From Burkholderiales bacterium (GTDB lineage Bacteria > Pseudomonadota > Gammaproteobacteria > Burkholderiales > Burkholderiaceae_C), in contig JAFLDE010000008.1 in assembly GCA_017302655.1 (NCBI GenBank), positions 25,191-89,190 on the forward strand: DNA of 64,000 nucleotides. Reading direction: 5' to 3'. Below, piece by piece: positions 1-9,042 of the stretch (positions are counted from its first letter, which is position 1; each line of letters opens with the position of its first letter). Position numbers and translations under genes: made by a program. The notes under the pieces were generated by a model that was not told the DNA's origin, made no database searches, and was given only the letters and a program-made list of their open reading frames with translations.

Positions 1-1532
1 GCGATCCAGTGCTCCATGATTTGCGAGGGCAGTTCGACGAAGTCGCGCAGCACCTGGGTGCCGGAGAGGCGCTCATAGCGCGTTTCGCTGAGCATGCCGT
101 GCAGGCCGTGGCCGAACTCGTGAAAGAGCGTGCGCACGTCGTCCAGGCTCAGCAGGGTGGGGCTGCCCGGTGCGCCCTTGGCAAAGTTGTTGGTGTTCAG
201 GATGACCGGGGTCTGGCGGCCCAGGTTGATGCGGTGCCAGGCCAGGGCGTTCATCCAGGCGCCGCTGCGTTTGCCCAGGCGCGCGAAGTTGTCGTGCAGG
301 AACACGGCGCGATGGCTGCCGTCGGCGTCGAAGACCTGGTAGGCCACCACATCGGGGTGGTAGACCGGCCAGTCGGCGCGGCGTTCGAAGCGCAGGCCGA
401 AGAGCCGCCGGGCGCAGTCGAACATGGCCTCGACCATCGCATCGAGGGGGAAATAAGGCTTGAGCTCGGCCTCGTCGAGCGCGTACTGCGCCTGTCGCAC
501 CTTCTCGGCGTAGTAGCGCCAGTCCCAGGCCTGCACCGGGCCATCGAAGCCATGTGCCAGGGCGGCACCCTGCACGGCGGTGCGCTCGCGCGCGCAGGCT
601 TGCAGCGAGGCATCCCAAACGCGCATCAGCAACTGCTGCACTGCGCCCTTGGTGCGTGCCATGGTGTCGCGCAGTTGGTAGTCGGCAAAGCTGGCCTCGC
701 CATGCAGGCGGGCTTGCTCGTTGCGCAGGCGCAGGATCTCCTGTGCGACGTCGCGGTTGTCGGTGTCGCCGCCTCGTTCGCCTCGGCCTACCCAGGCACG
801 CCAAGCCTGCTCTCGCAGGTCGCGCCGGGCGCTGAAGGTGAGAAAGGGCACGATGTGGGAGCGGCTCAGGGTCACCAGATGGTCTTCTGGAGCCAAGCCG
901 CGCTCGGCCGCCGCCTGGCACATCACCGCGCGGGCGAAGGCGGGCAGACCGGCGAGTTCTTCCTCGCTACGCAGCACAAGCCGATAGTCGCCTTCGTCGG
1001 CCATCACGTTCTGGGCGAAGCGCGTGTTCAGTTCGGCCAGGCGCTGCATGATCTGGGCATAGCGCTCGCGCGCCTGCGGCGCCAGGCGGGCGCCGGCGCG
1101 CACCATCTCCAGGTGCAGGCGCTCCAGCAAGCGGCGCTGCTCGGCGTCGAGCTGGCTTGCCGCACCGGGCTGCATCAATGCCTCAAGGCGCCCGAACACC
1201 CCTTGGTGCATCGCCACCCAGCTGGCGTGCGCAGCCAGCGGCGCGGCCAGGCCGCGCTGTGCTTCCTGCAACGCAGGCGAGGAGAGCGAGGCGTTGAGCG
1301 TGTGAAAGACCATTTCCACCCGCGCCAGCCAACGGCCGCTGGCGTCGAGCGCGGCGACGGTGTTGGCGAAGTCGGGCGCGTTCGGGTTGGAGGCAATGGC
1401 CTCCAGCTCCTCGCGCTGAGCGGCCATGGCGGCTTCGAAGGCAGGCGCGAAATGTTCGGCGCGAAAAAGCGAAAAGGGCGGCAAGCCGCCCTTTTCGCTG
1501 TTCGACCAGTCGGTGAACAGCGGATTGCTCAT
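1..1532 (-). CDS. dcp: Peptidyl-dipeptidase Dcp, M3 family zinc peptidase (C-terminus outside window)
   Basis: Zinc metallopeptidase that removes dipeptides from peptide C-termini, normally in the cytoplasm or periplasm. About 510 residues are present of a family length near 680-700; the rest runs off the left edge. The zinc motif HEFGH is at residues 471-475, and the following stretch resembles Dcp (LSGTQVLRDFVELPSQ) more than oligopeptidase A. The reading frame starts MSNPLFTDWS; its ATG overlaps the TGA of the upstream gene as ATGA, so translation is probably coupled. An exceptionally strong hairpin followed by a T-run (in the direction of transcription) lies inside codons 12-22. No signal peptide is visible. 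Family assignment is firm; Dcp rather than another M3 member is likely. Confidence 0.9.
   Translation of the reverse strand, partial: MSNPLFTDWSNSEKGGLPPFSLFRAEHFAPAFEAAMAAQREELEAIASNPNAPDFANTVAALDASGRWLARVEMVFHTLNASLSSPALQEAQRGLAAPLAAHASWVAMHQGVFGRLEALMQPGAASQLDAEQRRLLERLHLEMVRAGARLAPQARERYAQIMQRLAELNTRFAQNVMADEGDYRLVLRSEEELAGLPAFARAVMCQAAAERGLAPEDHLVTLSRSHIVPFLTFSARRDLREQAWRAWVGRGERGGDTDNRDVAQEILRLRNEQARLHGEASFADYQLRDTMARTKGAVQQLLMRVWDASLQACARERTAVQGAALAHGFDGPVQAWDWRYYAEKVRQAQYALDEAELKPYFPLDAMVEAMFDCARRLFGLRFERRADWPVYHPDVVAYQVFDADGSHRAVFLHDNFARLGKRSGAWMNALAWHRINLGRQTPVILNTNNFAKGAPGSPTLLSLDDVRTLFHEFGHGLHGMLSETRYERLSGTQVLRDFVELPSQIMEHWI
1468..1499 (-). terminator. Intrinsic-terminator-like hairpin inside dcp codons 12-22
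   Basis: A perfect 15-bp inverted repeat (AGCGAAAAGGGCGGC and its complement) with a 2-nt loop. Read on the minus strand it is followed directly by a run of T, the textbook form of a rho-independent terminator. It begins about 30 nt after the stop of the 248-residue gene but lies inside the dcp reading frame, so it could end most upstream transcripts and attenuate dcp. Confidence 0.7.
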
Positions 1533-2275
1533 TGCCCCGCGGCCTTTTCAGCGGCCTTGCTCTGCTCCTTGCGGATGGCAATCTCGTCCGCCTCGTCATA
1601 GGGGCGGTTGCCGCATTCATTGCGCCAGGCTTCCTGGGCGTCACCGAGTTTGTCGGCGCGATCGCTCAGCTGGTCCTTGCGCTTGTTGAAGCTGTCCACC
1701 CGCTCTTCAAAGGCCTTCACTTCTGCCAAGAAGACGCGCTTGCGCTGGTTGTGGGGATCGATCTTGGAGTTGACCTCAGAGGCACGCTTTTCGTAGTCGG
1801 CCTTGGCCTCGGCTTGCTCCTTCTTGCTCATCTTGGGCAGCAGCGTCTTGAGTTCCTCAAAGCGTTGAGCCACCGCCTGGTTGGCGGCCACCAACGCCTT
1901 CTCGGCTTCCTCAATCTCGCCCTGCTTGGCCTTGATGGCATCGCGCTCGAGCAGCACCTTGGCGCGTTCGTCGGCCATCACCTTGTCTTCGGCTTCGATC
2001 GCCTTCCCCTCGCTGGCGTTGCCATCCTGTCGCTCCAGGCAGGCGCGCAGCTCGTCGCGTGTCATCAGCTTCACCTTGGGCTTGGCGCTGATGACGGCCC
2101 CCGGGGCAGCCACAAGCTGCGGCTTGTTGGCTGGCTTCGCGGCCGGTTTGGCAGCCGCAGGTTTGGCCGCCTTGGGGTCCGCCTTGGCGGGTGCCGCCGT
2201 TTGCGCGAGAGAGGAAGTGCAGGCCAGAGCGGCCGTCAAGGTCAGGACTGCAAGGTGCGAAACAGAAGGGCGCAT
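1529..2275 (-). CDS. Hypothetical exported coiled-coil protein
   Basis: Protein of 248 residues with no family I recognise. Residues 1-24 form a Sec signal peptide (MRPSVSHLAVLTLTAALA, then CTSSLAQ), so it is probably periplasmic; a lipoprotein is less likely because there is no clean lipobox. Residues 27-55 are an Ala/Lys/Pro-rich linker. Residues about 75-215 are rich in Glu, Lys, Ala and Gln with a heptad-like pattern, suggesting a long coiled coil. The C-terminus contains two Cys (one near residue 75, one in ECGNRPYD). Its stop overlaps the dcp start, so the pair forms an operon interrupted by a terminator-like hairpin. Confidence 0.75.
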   Translation of the reverse strand: MRPSVSHLAVLTLTAALACTSSLAQTAAPAKADPKAAKPAAAKPAAKPANKPQLVAAPGAVISAKPKVKLMTRDELRACLERQDGNASEGKAIEAEDKVMADERAKVLLERDAIKAKQGEIEEAEKALVAANQAVAQRFEELKTLLPKMSKKEQAEAKADYEKRASEVNSKIDPHNQRKRVFLAEVKAFEERVDSFNKRKDQLSDRADKLGDAQEAWRNECGNRPYDEADEIAIRKEQSKAAEKAAGQ

Positions 2276-2385
2276 GGTGCGGGCAGCGATCAGAAACGGT
2301 CGGGGCGGGGATCATGCCATGCCCTCCGCCATCCACTCCCCGCACTTCCCATAATGCGCGCCCCGACCACCTCTCGGCCCCGACC

Positions 2386-4479
2386 ATGAAAACCTTGCTG
2401 ACCTCCGCCCTGCTCCTGGCCGCCCTGCCACTGCAGGCCCAGGAAGACCCTTACCTCTGGCTCGAGGACATCAGCGGCGAACGCTCGATGGCTTGGGTGA
2501 AGGCGCGGAACGCGGAGACCGAGAGCCTCTTGAAGGCCCAGCCCGGCTTCGAGACCTTGCGCCGCGAGTTGCTGGAGGGCCTGAACGCGCGGGATCGCAT
2601 CCCGGGCATCTCGCGCATGGGCGATCACGTCTACAACCTTTGGCAGGACGAAAAGAACAAGCGGGGTCTCTGGCGCCGTACCAGCCTGGCCGAGTACGCG
2701 AAACCGGATCCGGCCTGGGAAACGGTGCTCGATCTGGACGCGCTGGGCAAGATGGAAGCCAAGAGCTGGGTGTTCGGTGGCGCCACCTGCCTGGCGCCCG
2801 AGTACCGCCGCTGCCTGTTGCAACTCTCACCCGGCGGCTCCGATGCCACCGTGGTGCGCGAGTTCGACACCCAAACCAAGGCCTTTGTGGACGGCGGCTT
2901 CACGCTGCCCGAGGCCAAGACCCAGGTCGAGTGGAAGGATCTGAACCACATCTACGTGGGCACCGACTTTGGCCCCGGCAGCCTGACCGACTCTGGCTAT
3001 GCGCGCATCGCCAAGCTGTGGAAGCGCGGCACGCCACTGGCCAGCGCCGACACGGTCTTCGAAGGCCAAAAGAAGGACACCTGGATCGGCATCAGCGTCG
3101 ACGGACATGGCGCCAAGCAAACCGCCATCGTGCAGCGGGCGTTGGACTTCTACCGAGCGGAGTACCACTTGGTGCAGGGCGGCGGTCGGCTCAAGAAGCT
3201 GGCGCTGCCCTTGGATGCGCAGCCCAGGCTCTGGGGCGAGCGGGTGCTGGTGCGCCTGCGCTCGGACTGGACCGTGGGGGGCGCGAGCTTCAAGGCAGGC
3301 AGTTTGCTGGTCGGCAGCTGGAAGGCCTTCCTGACCGGGAAGCCGAGCTTCAAGAATCTCTTCGAACCGACGGCCACGCGCTCGCTCGCCGGCTACACCC
3401 TGACCCGGCAGCACGTCATCCTCAACATCAGCGACAAGGTCGCCAGCAAGCTGGAAGAATGGGATTTCAGTGCCAAGCAGGCGGTCCGTCGCGAGGTCAA
3501 GGCCCCCTTCCCGGGCACTTTGAGCGTCCGCAGCCTGTACGACAACGACCTCGCCGTCGACCCGCTGGCCGACCGCTATCTGGTGCAGTACGCCGACTTC
3601 CTGACGCCCGACACCCTCTACCTGGCCCAGGCAGGCAGCGACGAACGACTGAAGCTGAAGTCGCGTCAGAGCTGGTTCGACGCCGGTGGCATGCGTGCCG
3701 AGCAGCAATTCGCGACCAGCAAGGACGGCACCCAGATCCCCTACTTCGTCATTTATCCGAAGGGTCACCAAGCAGGCAAGGCCGCGCCCACGCTGCTGTA
3801 CGGCTATGGCGGCTTCGAGGTGAGCATGACCCCGGGCTACAGCTCCAGCCGTGGTCGCGGTTGGTTGCAGCGCGGCGGCATCTACGTGATGTCCAACATC
3901 CGCGGCGGCGGTGAGTTCGGCCCGAATTGGCACAAGAGTGCCCTGTTGCAGAACAAGCAGCGGTCCTACGACGACTTCATTGCCGTAGCGGAGGACCTCA
4001 TCAAGAGAGGCATCACCACGCAGAAGCAGCTCGGCATCATGGGCGGCAGCAATGGAGGCTTGCTGGTCGGCGCCGTGGCCGTGCAACGGCCCGACCTGTT
4101 CAATGCCGTGGTCTGCCAAGTGCCGCTGCTCGACATGAAGCGCTACCACACCCTGCTGGCAGGCGCCTCCTGGATGGCCGAGTACGGCAACCCGGATCAG
4201 CCCGAACAATGGGCGTTCATATCCAAGTACAGCCCTTACCAAAACGTGAAAGCTGGGGTCAAGCAGCCGCGCTGGCTGATCAACACCAGCACCAAGGACG
4301 ACCGCGTGCACCCCGGGCACGCCCGCAAGATGGCGGCGCGCATGCTGGAGCAGGGGCATGCTCCGCTGTACTGGGAGAACATTGAGGGAGGGCATGGCGG
4401 CGCCGCTGACAACGAGCAGCGCGCCACGTGGCAGGCCATCGAGTTCAGTTACCTGTGGATGCAGTTAGGGGGGCGCTGA
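2386..4479 (+). CDS. Prolyl oligopeptidase family serine peptidase (S9A), exported
   Basis: Serine peptidase of 697 residues that cleaves after proline in short peptides. An N-terminal signal peptide (MKTLLTSALLLAALPLQAQ) points to the periplasm and selects the ATG at 2386 over an upstream in-frame start. The N-terminal half is the seven-bladed propeller region; the C-terminal third is the alpha/beta hydrolase. The catalytic triad is visible: Ser555 in GGSNGG, Asp638 in STKDDRVHPG and His670 in EGGHGG. Length and residue positions match classical prolyl oligopeptidase. The gene is divergent from the coiled-coil protein gene and its stop overlaps the next start (TGATG). Confidence 0.93.
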   Translation: MKTLLTSALLLAALPLQAQEDPYLWLEDISGERSMAWVKARNAETESLLKAQPGFETLRRELLEGLNARDRIPGISRMGDHVYNLWQDEKNKRGLWRRTSLAEYAKPDPAWETVLDLDALGKMEAKSWVFGGATCLAPEYRRCLLQLSPGGSDATVVREFDTQTKAFVDGGFTLPEAKTQVEWKDLNHIYVGTDFGPGSLTDSGYARIAKLWKRGTPLASADTVFEGQKKDTWIGISVDGHGAKQTAIVQRALDFYRAEYHLVQGGGRLKKLALPLDAQPRLWGERVLVRLRSDWTVGGASFKAGSLLVGSWKAFLTGKPSFKNLFEPTATRSLAGYTLTRQHVILNISDKVASKLEEWDFSAKQAVRREVKAPFPGTLSVRSLYDNDLAVDPLADRYLVQYADFLTPDTLYLAQAGSDERLKLKSRQSWFDAGGMRAEQQFATSKDGTQIPYFVIYPKGHQAGKAAPTLLYGYGGFEVSMTPGYSSSRGRGWLQRGGIYVMSNIRGGGEFGPNWHKSALLQNKQRSYDDFIAVAEDLIKRGITTQKQLGIMGGSNGGLLVGAVAVQRPDLFNAVVCQVPLLDMKRYHTLLAGASWMAEYGNPDQPEQWAFISKYSPYQNVKAGVKQPRWLINTSTKDDRVHPGHARKMAARMLEQGHAPLYWENIEGGHGGAADNEQRATWQAIEFSYLWMQLGGR

Positions 4480-4784
4480 TGGGGACGATCGTCCACTCTG
4501 AAGGGCGGTTCGAACTATGCATCGATGGCCAGGCCTGCGAGCTGGACTACCGTCGAGTCGGTGACCGGGTGGTCTTCACCCACACCGGCGTGCCACCCGC
4601 CCTGCAGGGTCGTGGACTCGCGGCTGAACTGGTGATGAGCGGGCTGCAATGGGCCCGCCAGGAGCAGTTGAAGGTGGTGCCGGCCTGCAGCTATGTAGCG
4701 CGCTACATCGATCGCCACCCGCAGTGGCAGGACCTCCTGGACGGAGGCGCCGATCCGAAGCCTTGCTTCCGCGAATTTGAATGA
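4479..4784 (+). CDS. Small GNAT-type N-acetyltransferase (COG2388/YjdJ-like)
   Basis: Protein of 101 residues of the minimal Gcn5-like acetyltransferase family. The core is VVFTHTGVPPALQGRGLA, where QGRGLA is the acetyl-CoA pyrophosphate-binding loop, and then VVPACSYVARYI and HPQWQDLL, which are typical of this short family. The substrate is unknown. The ATG at 4479 shares its A with the peptidase stop, which supports this start over a longer upstream in-frame start. It is probably co-translated with the prolyl oligopeptidase. Confidence 0.85.
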   Translation: MGTIVHSEGRFELCIDGQACELDYRRVGDRVVFTHTGVPPALQGRGLAAELVMSGLQWARQEQLKVVPACSYVARYIDRHPQWQDLLDGGADPKPCFREFE

Positions 4785-4893
4785 CATCGCCCTCGGCGCG
4801 CTCGACCGAACGCCCAGACCAGGAGCAAGTTCTTTTAATTCAAGCACTTGCAAGGGGAGTAGAAACCGCAATCTAGCTGTAGTCAGAAATGCG

Positions 4894-4899
4894 TATGAT
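4894..4899 (+). promoter_or_regulatory. Possible -10 element upstream of the GGDEF/EAL gene
   Basis: TATGAT lies 58 nt before the start codon in the only AT-richer part of this 173-bp intergenic stretch. No convincing -35 hexamer is seen 16-18 bp upstream, so this is weak. Confidence 0.25.
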
Positions 4900-4957
4900 G
4901 GCCTGAAGCAACGCGCAATCCCCTATTCGCACGACGAGCAGACAGGCCTCCCGACGC

Positions 4958-7903
4958 ATGCAAGGTGCCAGCGGCTCCACCGAATCACCGTTCGTCTCCC
5001 GCGATGGCTTGGCGGATCGCCTGGTGTACGCCTGGGTGGTTTACCTGCTGCCCATCGCTGCCGTCTTCCTCTCCCTTCTGGCACTGAACGGTTGGCATGA
5101 GTACGAAGCCAAGCCCCAAGAGTCGCCCCTCGTTTTTCGAGCCTTGGCTGACGAACGGCGCCAGTGGAGCCATGGCGAAGCACTGCTTGCGCTGCAAAAC
5201 GCGCCAGCGGTCATTCAGCAGTCCACTTCACTGAGCACCGCCCCCTTCTGGGTGCGCGTTGATCTGCCGGCGGGGACCACCCACCCCGATTGGCTTGAAT
5301 TCCCGTCTCGGCACGCCAACCGCGTGAGCTGCTGGCTGGATGACCATTGGCTCGGCGAGGCCGACCGTCAAGGCACCTCCGGCGCGCTGCGTTGGCTGCG
5401 CGCCGGCTTTGCACTGGCCGTGCCAGCAGACGCCGCTGGGCAAAGCGTGCTGTGCCGGTTGGAATCCATCGGACCGGCCCGCATCGGCGTCTTGGCGCGA
5501 AGCCACCAAGACGCGCAGGCCGCGGCGGAGCGGCATGCGCGCGGTGCCGGCTGGCTCGACGGAGGCCTGATCGTTCTCGGCGTCTTCCTGTTCGTCACCG
5601 CGCTGATCAGCCGCAACGCCAATTACGTCTTGTTCTCGGCCTGGATGCTGCTGAACCTGCGCATGGCGGCACTGTCTGCTGGCACCGATTTTCAATGGCT
5701 GGGGCAGCGCGTCCCAGGCGACTGGCTGTCGACCATGCGCCTGATCACCCTGGCGCTGTACTTCACCTGCACCTACGCGCTTTTCCGAAATTTCTTTCGC
5801 GAATCCCTCGATCGCCTGGGGGTCACCCGAGGCTTGAGCCTGCTGGCTTGGAGCTGCCCGCCTCTGCTGCTCCTGTCCGTCGTGCTGCCCTTCGAGCGTT
5901 ACCTGCCCATCATCTGGGCCTGGACCGGTTTCAGTGTGCTGCTGGTCTGCTATTACTTGATTCGCATCCTTTGGCTGACCCGCTCGCAGGTGGCGATGTG
6001 GTACGGCGGTTCCATGGCGGTCACGCTCTTTGCCAGCTTGGCCGAGGTGCTGGGCGCGTCATCGGGCTCCGGAGGCATCACCGAGGTGGTGAACAGCGTG
6101 ACGGCGGCGCTTTTCAGCGGTCTGCTCGCTTCGCTTGCGGTCGCGGCTCAAATGAAGGAAGAGCGCGACCAGCGACGCGACGCCCAGCGCCGACTGCAGT
6201 CCACCTTCGAAGCCTTGCCAATCGGCCTGTTCAGCGCCACACCCAAGGGCCAGTTCACCCAGACCAATCCGGCCCTGGTGGCCATGCTTGGCGCGCCACC
6301 ACCTGGCTCGCTGGGTCGTTGGTCGAACTTCTTCGGCCAGGAAGCCTGGGATCAATTGCTCCGCGAAGTGGGCGAGCAGCAGATCGCTCAGTTGGAACTC
6401 ATCGGACCCGGCGGCAGGCAATTCCTGGTGCGCGCCACGCTCGCCAGCCGCGTCGTCGAAGGCCTGGTGCAGGACGTCACCGAACAGAACGAGGCCACCG
6501 AGAAGCTTCGCTTCATGGCTCTCAACGATCCGCTGACCAAGGTTCTGAACCGGCGCGGCGTGGAAGCTGCGATGCTGGATCTGCAGAAGCAATTGCCCAG
6601 CGACCGCCGCATGGCGATGGGTTACCTGGACCTGGACCGCTTCAAGCTGCTCAATGACTTGTATGGCCACGCGGCGGGCGACGTGGTGTTGCAGCAGGTC
6701 TGCGCCCGATTGCGCGAGCTCTTGTCCAAGGACATGCCCATGGGGCGGGTGGGCGGCGACGAATTCGTGATCCTCATGCCTGGCGTGAGCATGGAACTCG
6801 CCTGCCTCATCGCGCGTGGCTTGCTCACGGCCATCGGCAATCAGCCTTACCAGGTGGGGGACCGCGCTTTTCAGGTGCGCGGATCGATGGGCTTGGTCGA
6901 GATCGAGGCCGACACCGCGTTCAAAGACGCGATGTCCAGCGCCGATCGGGCTTGCCGCGTTGCCAAGTCGCAGCAGAGCGATGGGTTGGTGGTGTTCGAG
7001 CACGACGACCGCCAACTCGAAGAGATGGCTGCCGAGATGCAGTTGGTGGCGCGGCTGGCCGCCGGCGGCGACGTGGAGGGACTGCATTTGCACATGCAAC
7101 CCATCATGAGCTTGCGACAGCCCCACGCTGCACTGAACTTCGAAGTGCTCCTGCGCATGAAGGACGCCAGCGGCAAGCCAGTGCCAACCGGCCGACTGAT
7201 TGCGGCAGGTGAGCAAAGCGGCCGCATGAGCATGATCGACCGCTGGGTACTCGCCTCCACCCTGGCTTGGATGAAGCGGCACAAGGACCAGCTGATCCAC
7301 ACCCAGTTCGTCTGTGTCAACCTGAGTGGCGCCTCGCTGAATGACGAGCGATTCATCGAAGCCGCCTTCGACATGCTTCAGGATTACGCTGAAGTGGCGC
7401 CCCTGCTTTGCCTGGAGGTGACAGAGTCGGTTGCGCTGCACGACCTCGCCAACACGCGTCGCTTCATTCACCAGGTGCGTCAGTTCGGCGCGCGCGTGGC
7501 GCTCGACGACTTCGGCGCGGGCTACACCTCGTTCAGCTATCTGAAGGACCTGCCGGGCGACCTGCTGAAGATTGATGGCAGCTTCATCGTCAACATGAAC
7601 GAGCACCCGGCCAACATCGCCATCGTTGAGGCCATCGTCAGTCTGGCGCGCAACCTAGGCATGAAGGTGATTGCCGAGTGGGCCGAGGACGCCGCCACCG
7701 TCGAAACCCTCGCCGAGATCGGCGTGGACTATGTGCAGGGCTTTGCCATCGCCCGAAGCCAGGACCCGGACGTCTTGCTGGGCCAAGCCTCGTCAGCCGC
7801 CTTCGTCACCGACCCCGCCACACGGGAGTTGGTGGAACAACTGCAACTGCGCGGCACCATGCCCGACTTCTTCGTCAGCGGCACACGAGGCAAGGCGGCC
7901 TAG
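4958..7903 (+). CDS. Membrane-anchored diguanylate cyclase/phosphodiesterase (7TM sensor-PAS-GGDEF-EAL)
   Basis: Bifunctional cyclic-di-GMP protein of 981 residues. One membrane segment near residues 23-45 is followed by an extracytoplasmic domain and a block of about seven transmembrane helices (roughly residues 195-390), an arrangement like 7TMR-DISM receptors. A PAS-like region (about 415-510) precedes GGDEF. The GGDEF motif is intact at 599-603; no RxxD inhibitory site is seen in front of it. In the EAL domain the signature reads EVL (729-731), and the metal and catalytic context is retained: VNLSG, LEVTES, LDDFGAG, LLKIDGSF and VIAEWAED. Both activities are therefore possible. It should link an external signal to biofilm or motility. 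It appears monocistronic. Confidence 0.9.
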   Translation: MQGASGSTESPFVSRDGLADRLVYAWVVYLLPIAAVFLSLLALNGWHEYEAKPQESPLVFRALADERRQWSHGEALLALQNAPAVIQQSTSLSTAPFWVRVDLPAGTTHPDWLEFPSRHANRVSCWLDDHWLGEADRQGTSGALRWLRAGFALAVPADAAGQSVLCRLESIGPARIGVLARSHQDAQAAAERHARGAGWLDGGLIVLGVFLFVTALISRNANYVLFSAWMLLNLRMAALSAGTDFQWLGQRVPGDWLSTMRLITLALYFTCTYALFRNFFRESLDRLGVTRGLSLLAWSCPPLLLLSVVLPFERYLPIIWAWTGFSVLLVCYYLIRILWLTRSQVAMWYGGSMAVTLFASLAEVLGASSGSGGITEVVNSVTAALFSGLLASLAVAAQMKEERDQRRDAQRRLQSTFEALPIGLFSATPKGQFTQTNPALVAMLGAPPPGSLGRWSNFFGQEAWDQLLREVGEQQIAQLELIGPGGRQFLVRATLASRVVEGLVQDVTEQNEATEKLRFMALNDPLTKVLNRRGVEAAMLDLQKQLPSDRRMAMGYLDLDRFKLLNDLYGHAAGDVVLQQVCARLRELLSKDMPMGRVGGDEFVILMPGVSMELACLIARGLLTAIGNQPYQVGDRAFQVRGSMGLVEIEADTAFKDAMSSADRACRVAKSQQSDGLVVFEHDDRQLEEMAAEMQLVARLAAGGDVEGLHLHMQPIMSLRQPHAALNFEVLLRMKDASGKPVPTGRLIAAGEQSGRMSMIDRWVLASTLAWMKRHKDQLIHTQFVCVNLSGASLNDERFIEAAFDMLQDYAEVAPLLCLEVTESVALHDLANTRRFIHQVRQFGARVALDDFGAGYTSFSYLKDLPGDLLKIDGSFIVNMNEHPANIAIVEAIVSLARNLGMKVIAEWAEDAATVETLAEIGVDYVQGFAIARSQDPDVLLGQASSAAFVTDPATRELVEQLQLRGTMPDFFVSGTRGKAA

Positions 7904-8169
7904 CAGGCTGTCGGGCCGTGCGGGTGCTCCGCGCCAGGGCCCATCCAGGGACCAGTTTGAGGCCAAGCGTGGCGGCGCCAACGCGATGGTGCAAGCCCCA
8001 CAAGAAGCCGACCTCGACGGCTGCCCCTCTTGGACCGCACCGACAAGCAGGGCCGGCCGTCAAGTCCCTGCTGCAGCGTTGCCGGAAACGGCTCCGACCG
8101 CGCCCTGGCACCTTGCATCCGACCCGTTGGCGGCGCGCATGCAGGCTTCTTCCATGACGCGAGAGCCTC
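7904..8169. other. Intergenic stretch without recognised feature
   Basis: This 266-bp gap lies between convergent genes. It keeps high GC, has no obvious intrinsic terminator, and no reading frame in it resembles a protein family I know. Confidence 0.5.
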
Positions 8170-8952
8170 TCAGCTCTGCACCAAGCGCAGGCCGCGACGG
8201 CGCGGTGGCCGCTGCTTGATGCGAATGTCCGGATGCAGCGTGTGGCAGATGAAGCCCAACAACGGATGCTTGGCTTCAGACCAAAGGCGTTCGGCGTCAT
8301 CCAAGTCCAGAGACATCACCCGGTGCGGCAGATTGCCAGCGTGGCGAAGGGGTATCAGGCCCCGCTCGGGATACACCTCGCGGAACAGCAAGCGCAGGTA
8401 TTGACGATCCAAGGGCTGACGGCCGGCCACCACCATGTATTGCACGTTATGGGCGATGCAATGAAGGTAGAAGGCCTTGAAGAGTGCCGTCTTGACCAAG
8501 CTTCCGGCCTGCCCCACCGCGACGCCCAAGCGGGTGGCTTCGGCCAGACTGGCGTTGGCCAACTCGGGCGGAAGATCCAGGGATGCCTCCAGCGGCAGCG
8601 GGCTGTAGGTATTGGTTTGGATGCGCATCGAGCCCAACGGACTGCCATCCAGCTTGGAGCGGGCCAGCAGCACCACCACGCCGGGCTGCGAATCGGCTGG
8701 CTCCGGCTCCGTCAAGGTCTCGGAAAACTCGGGCAGGTGCCGGGCGTAGGCCTGCTGGCGCACACGCACCGCCTCATGAAGATCGTCCGTGTCTGCGACC
8801 CGCTCCACCGTGAACGGCAACCATTCTTCCTGAATCTCGGTCGGCTGCCGGCGCTCCACCAACGAAGGCAGGGCCATGCTCTCCAAGGCAGAGCTCAGCG
8901 TCGGCAGCTGCGGGAGGCTGCGTTCCAGCGTGGTGGCGAAGCGATCTGTCAC
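8170..8952 (-). CDS. FeeM-like N-acyl amino acid synthase / GNAT-fold acyltransferase
   Basis: Protein of 260 residues resembling the FeeM-type N-acyl amino acid synthases, relatives of LuxI autoinducer synthases and GNAT enzymes. Supporting stretches are DLHEAVRVRQQAYARHLPEF, a typical N-terminal substrate segment; GSMRIQTN, the central strand; EATRLGV, the conserved Glu-Arg turn; and the C-terminal RLLFREVYPERG. Known FeeM enzymes join an acyl-ACP to an amino acid; the substrate here is unknown. The start is a GTG with a weak ribosome site; the next Met would remove 26 residues. No signal peptide is seen. It stands alone, with an inverted repeat about 90 nt upstream. Confidence 0.7.
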   Translation of the reverse strand: MTDRFATTLERSLPQLPTLSSALESMALPSLVERRQPTEIQEEWLPFTVERVADTDDLHEAVRVRQQAYARHLPEFSETLTEPEPADSQPGVVVLLARSKLDGSPLGSMRIQTNTYSPLPLEASLDLPPELANASLAEATRLGVAVGQAGSLVKTALFKAFYLHCIAHNVQYMVVAGRQPLDRQYLRLLFREVYPERGLIPLRHAGNLPHRVMSLDLDDAERLWSEAKHPLLGFICHTLHPDIRIKQRPPRRRGLRLVQS

Positions 8953-9042
8953 GGCGGCGACCTGTGGAGCGGCTGAAGTGGCGACACCCCTGACTCTAGG
9001 GATTGACCATTCGGACCGAAGTCAGCCGCTGCGCATTCGCCT

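Noticed and set aside
9-1601. 530-codon open frame on the plus strand
   Set aside because: It is antisense to dcp; the minus frame contains the HEFGH zinc site and matches Dcp throughout.
2350-2355. CATAAT as -10 box for the prolyl oligopeptidase gene
   Set aside because: No -35 hexamer is found at 15-19 bp, so it was not listed.
7141-7151. EAL domain judged inactive because the motif reads EVL
   Set aside because: The Glu is kept and the other catalytic stretches are present; EVL occurs in active phosphodiesterases.
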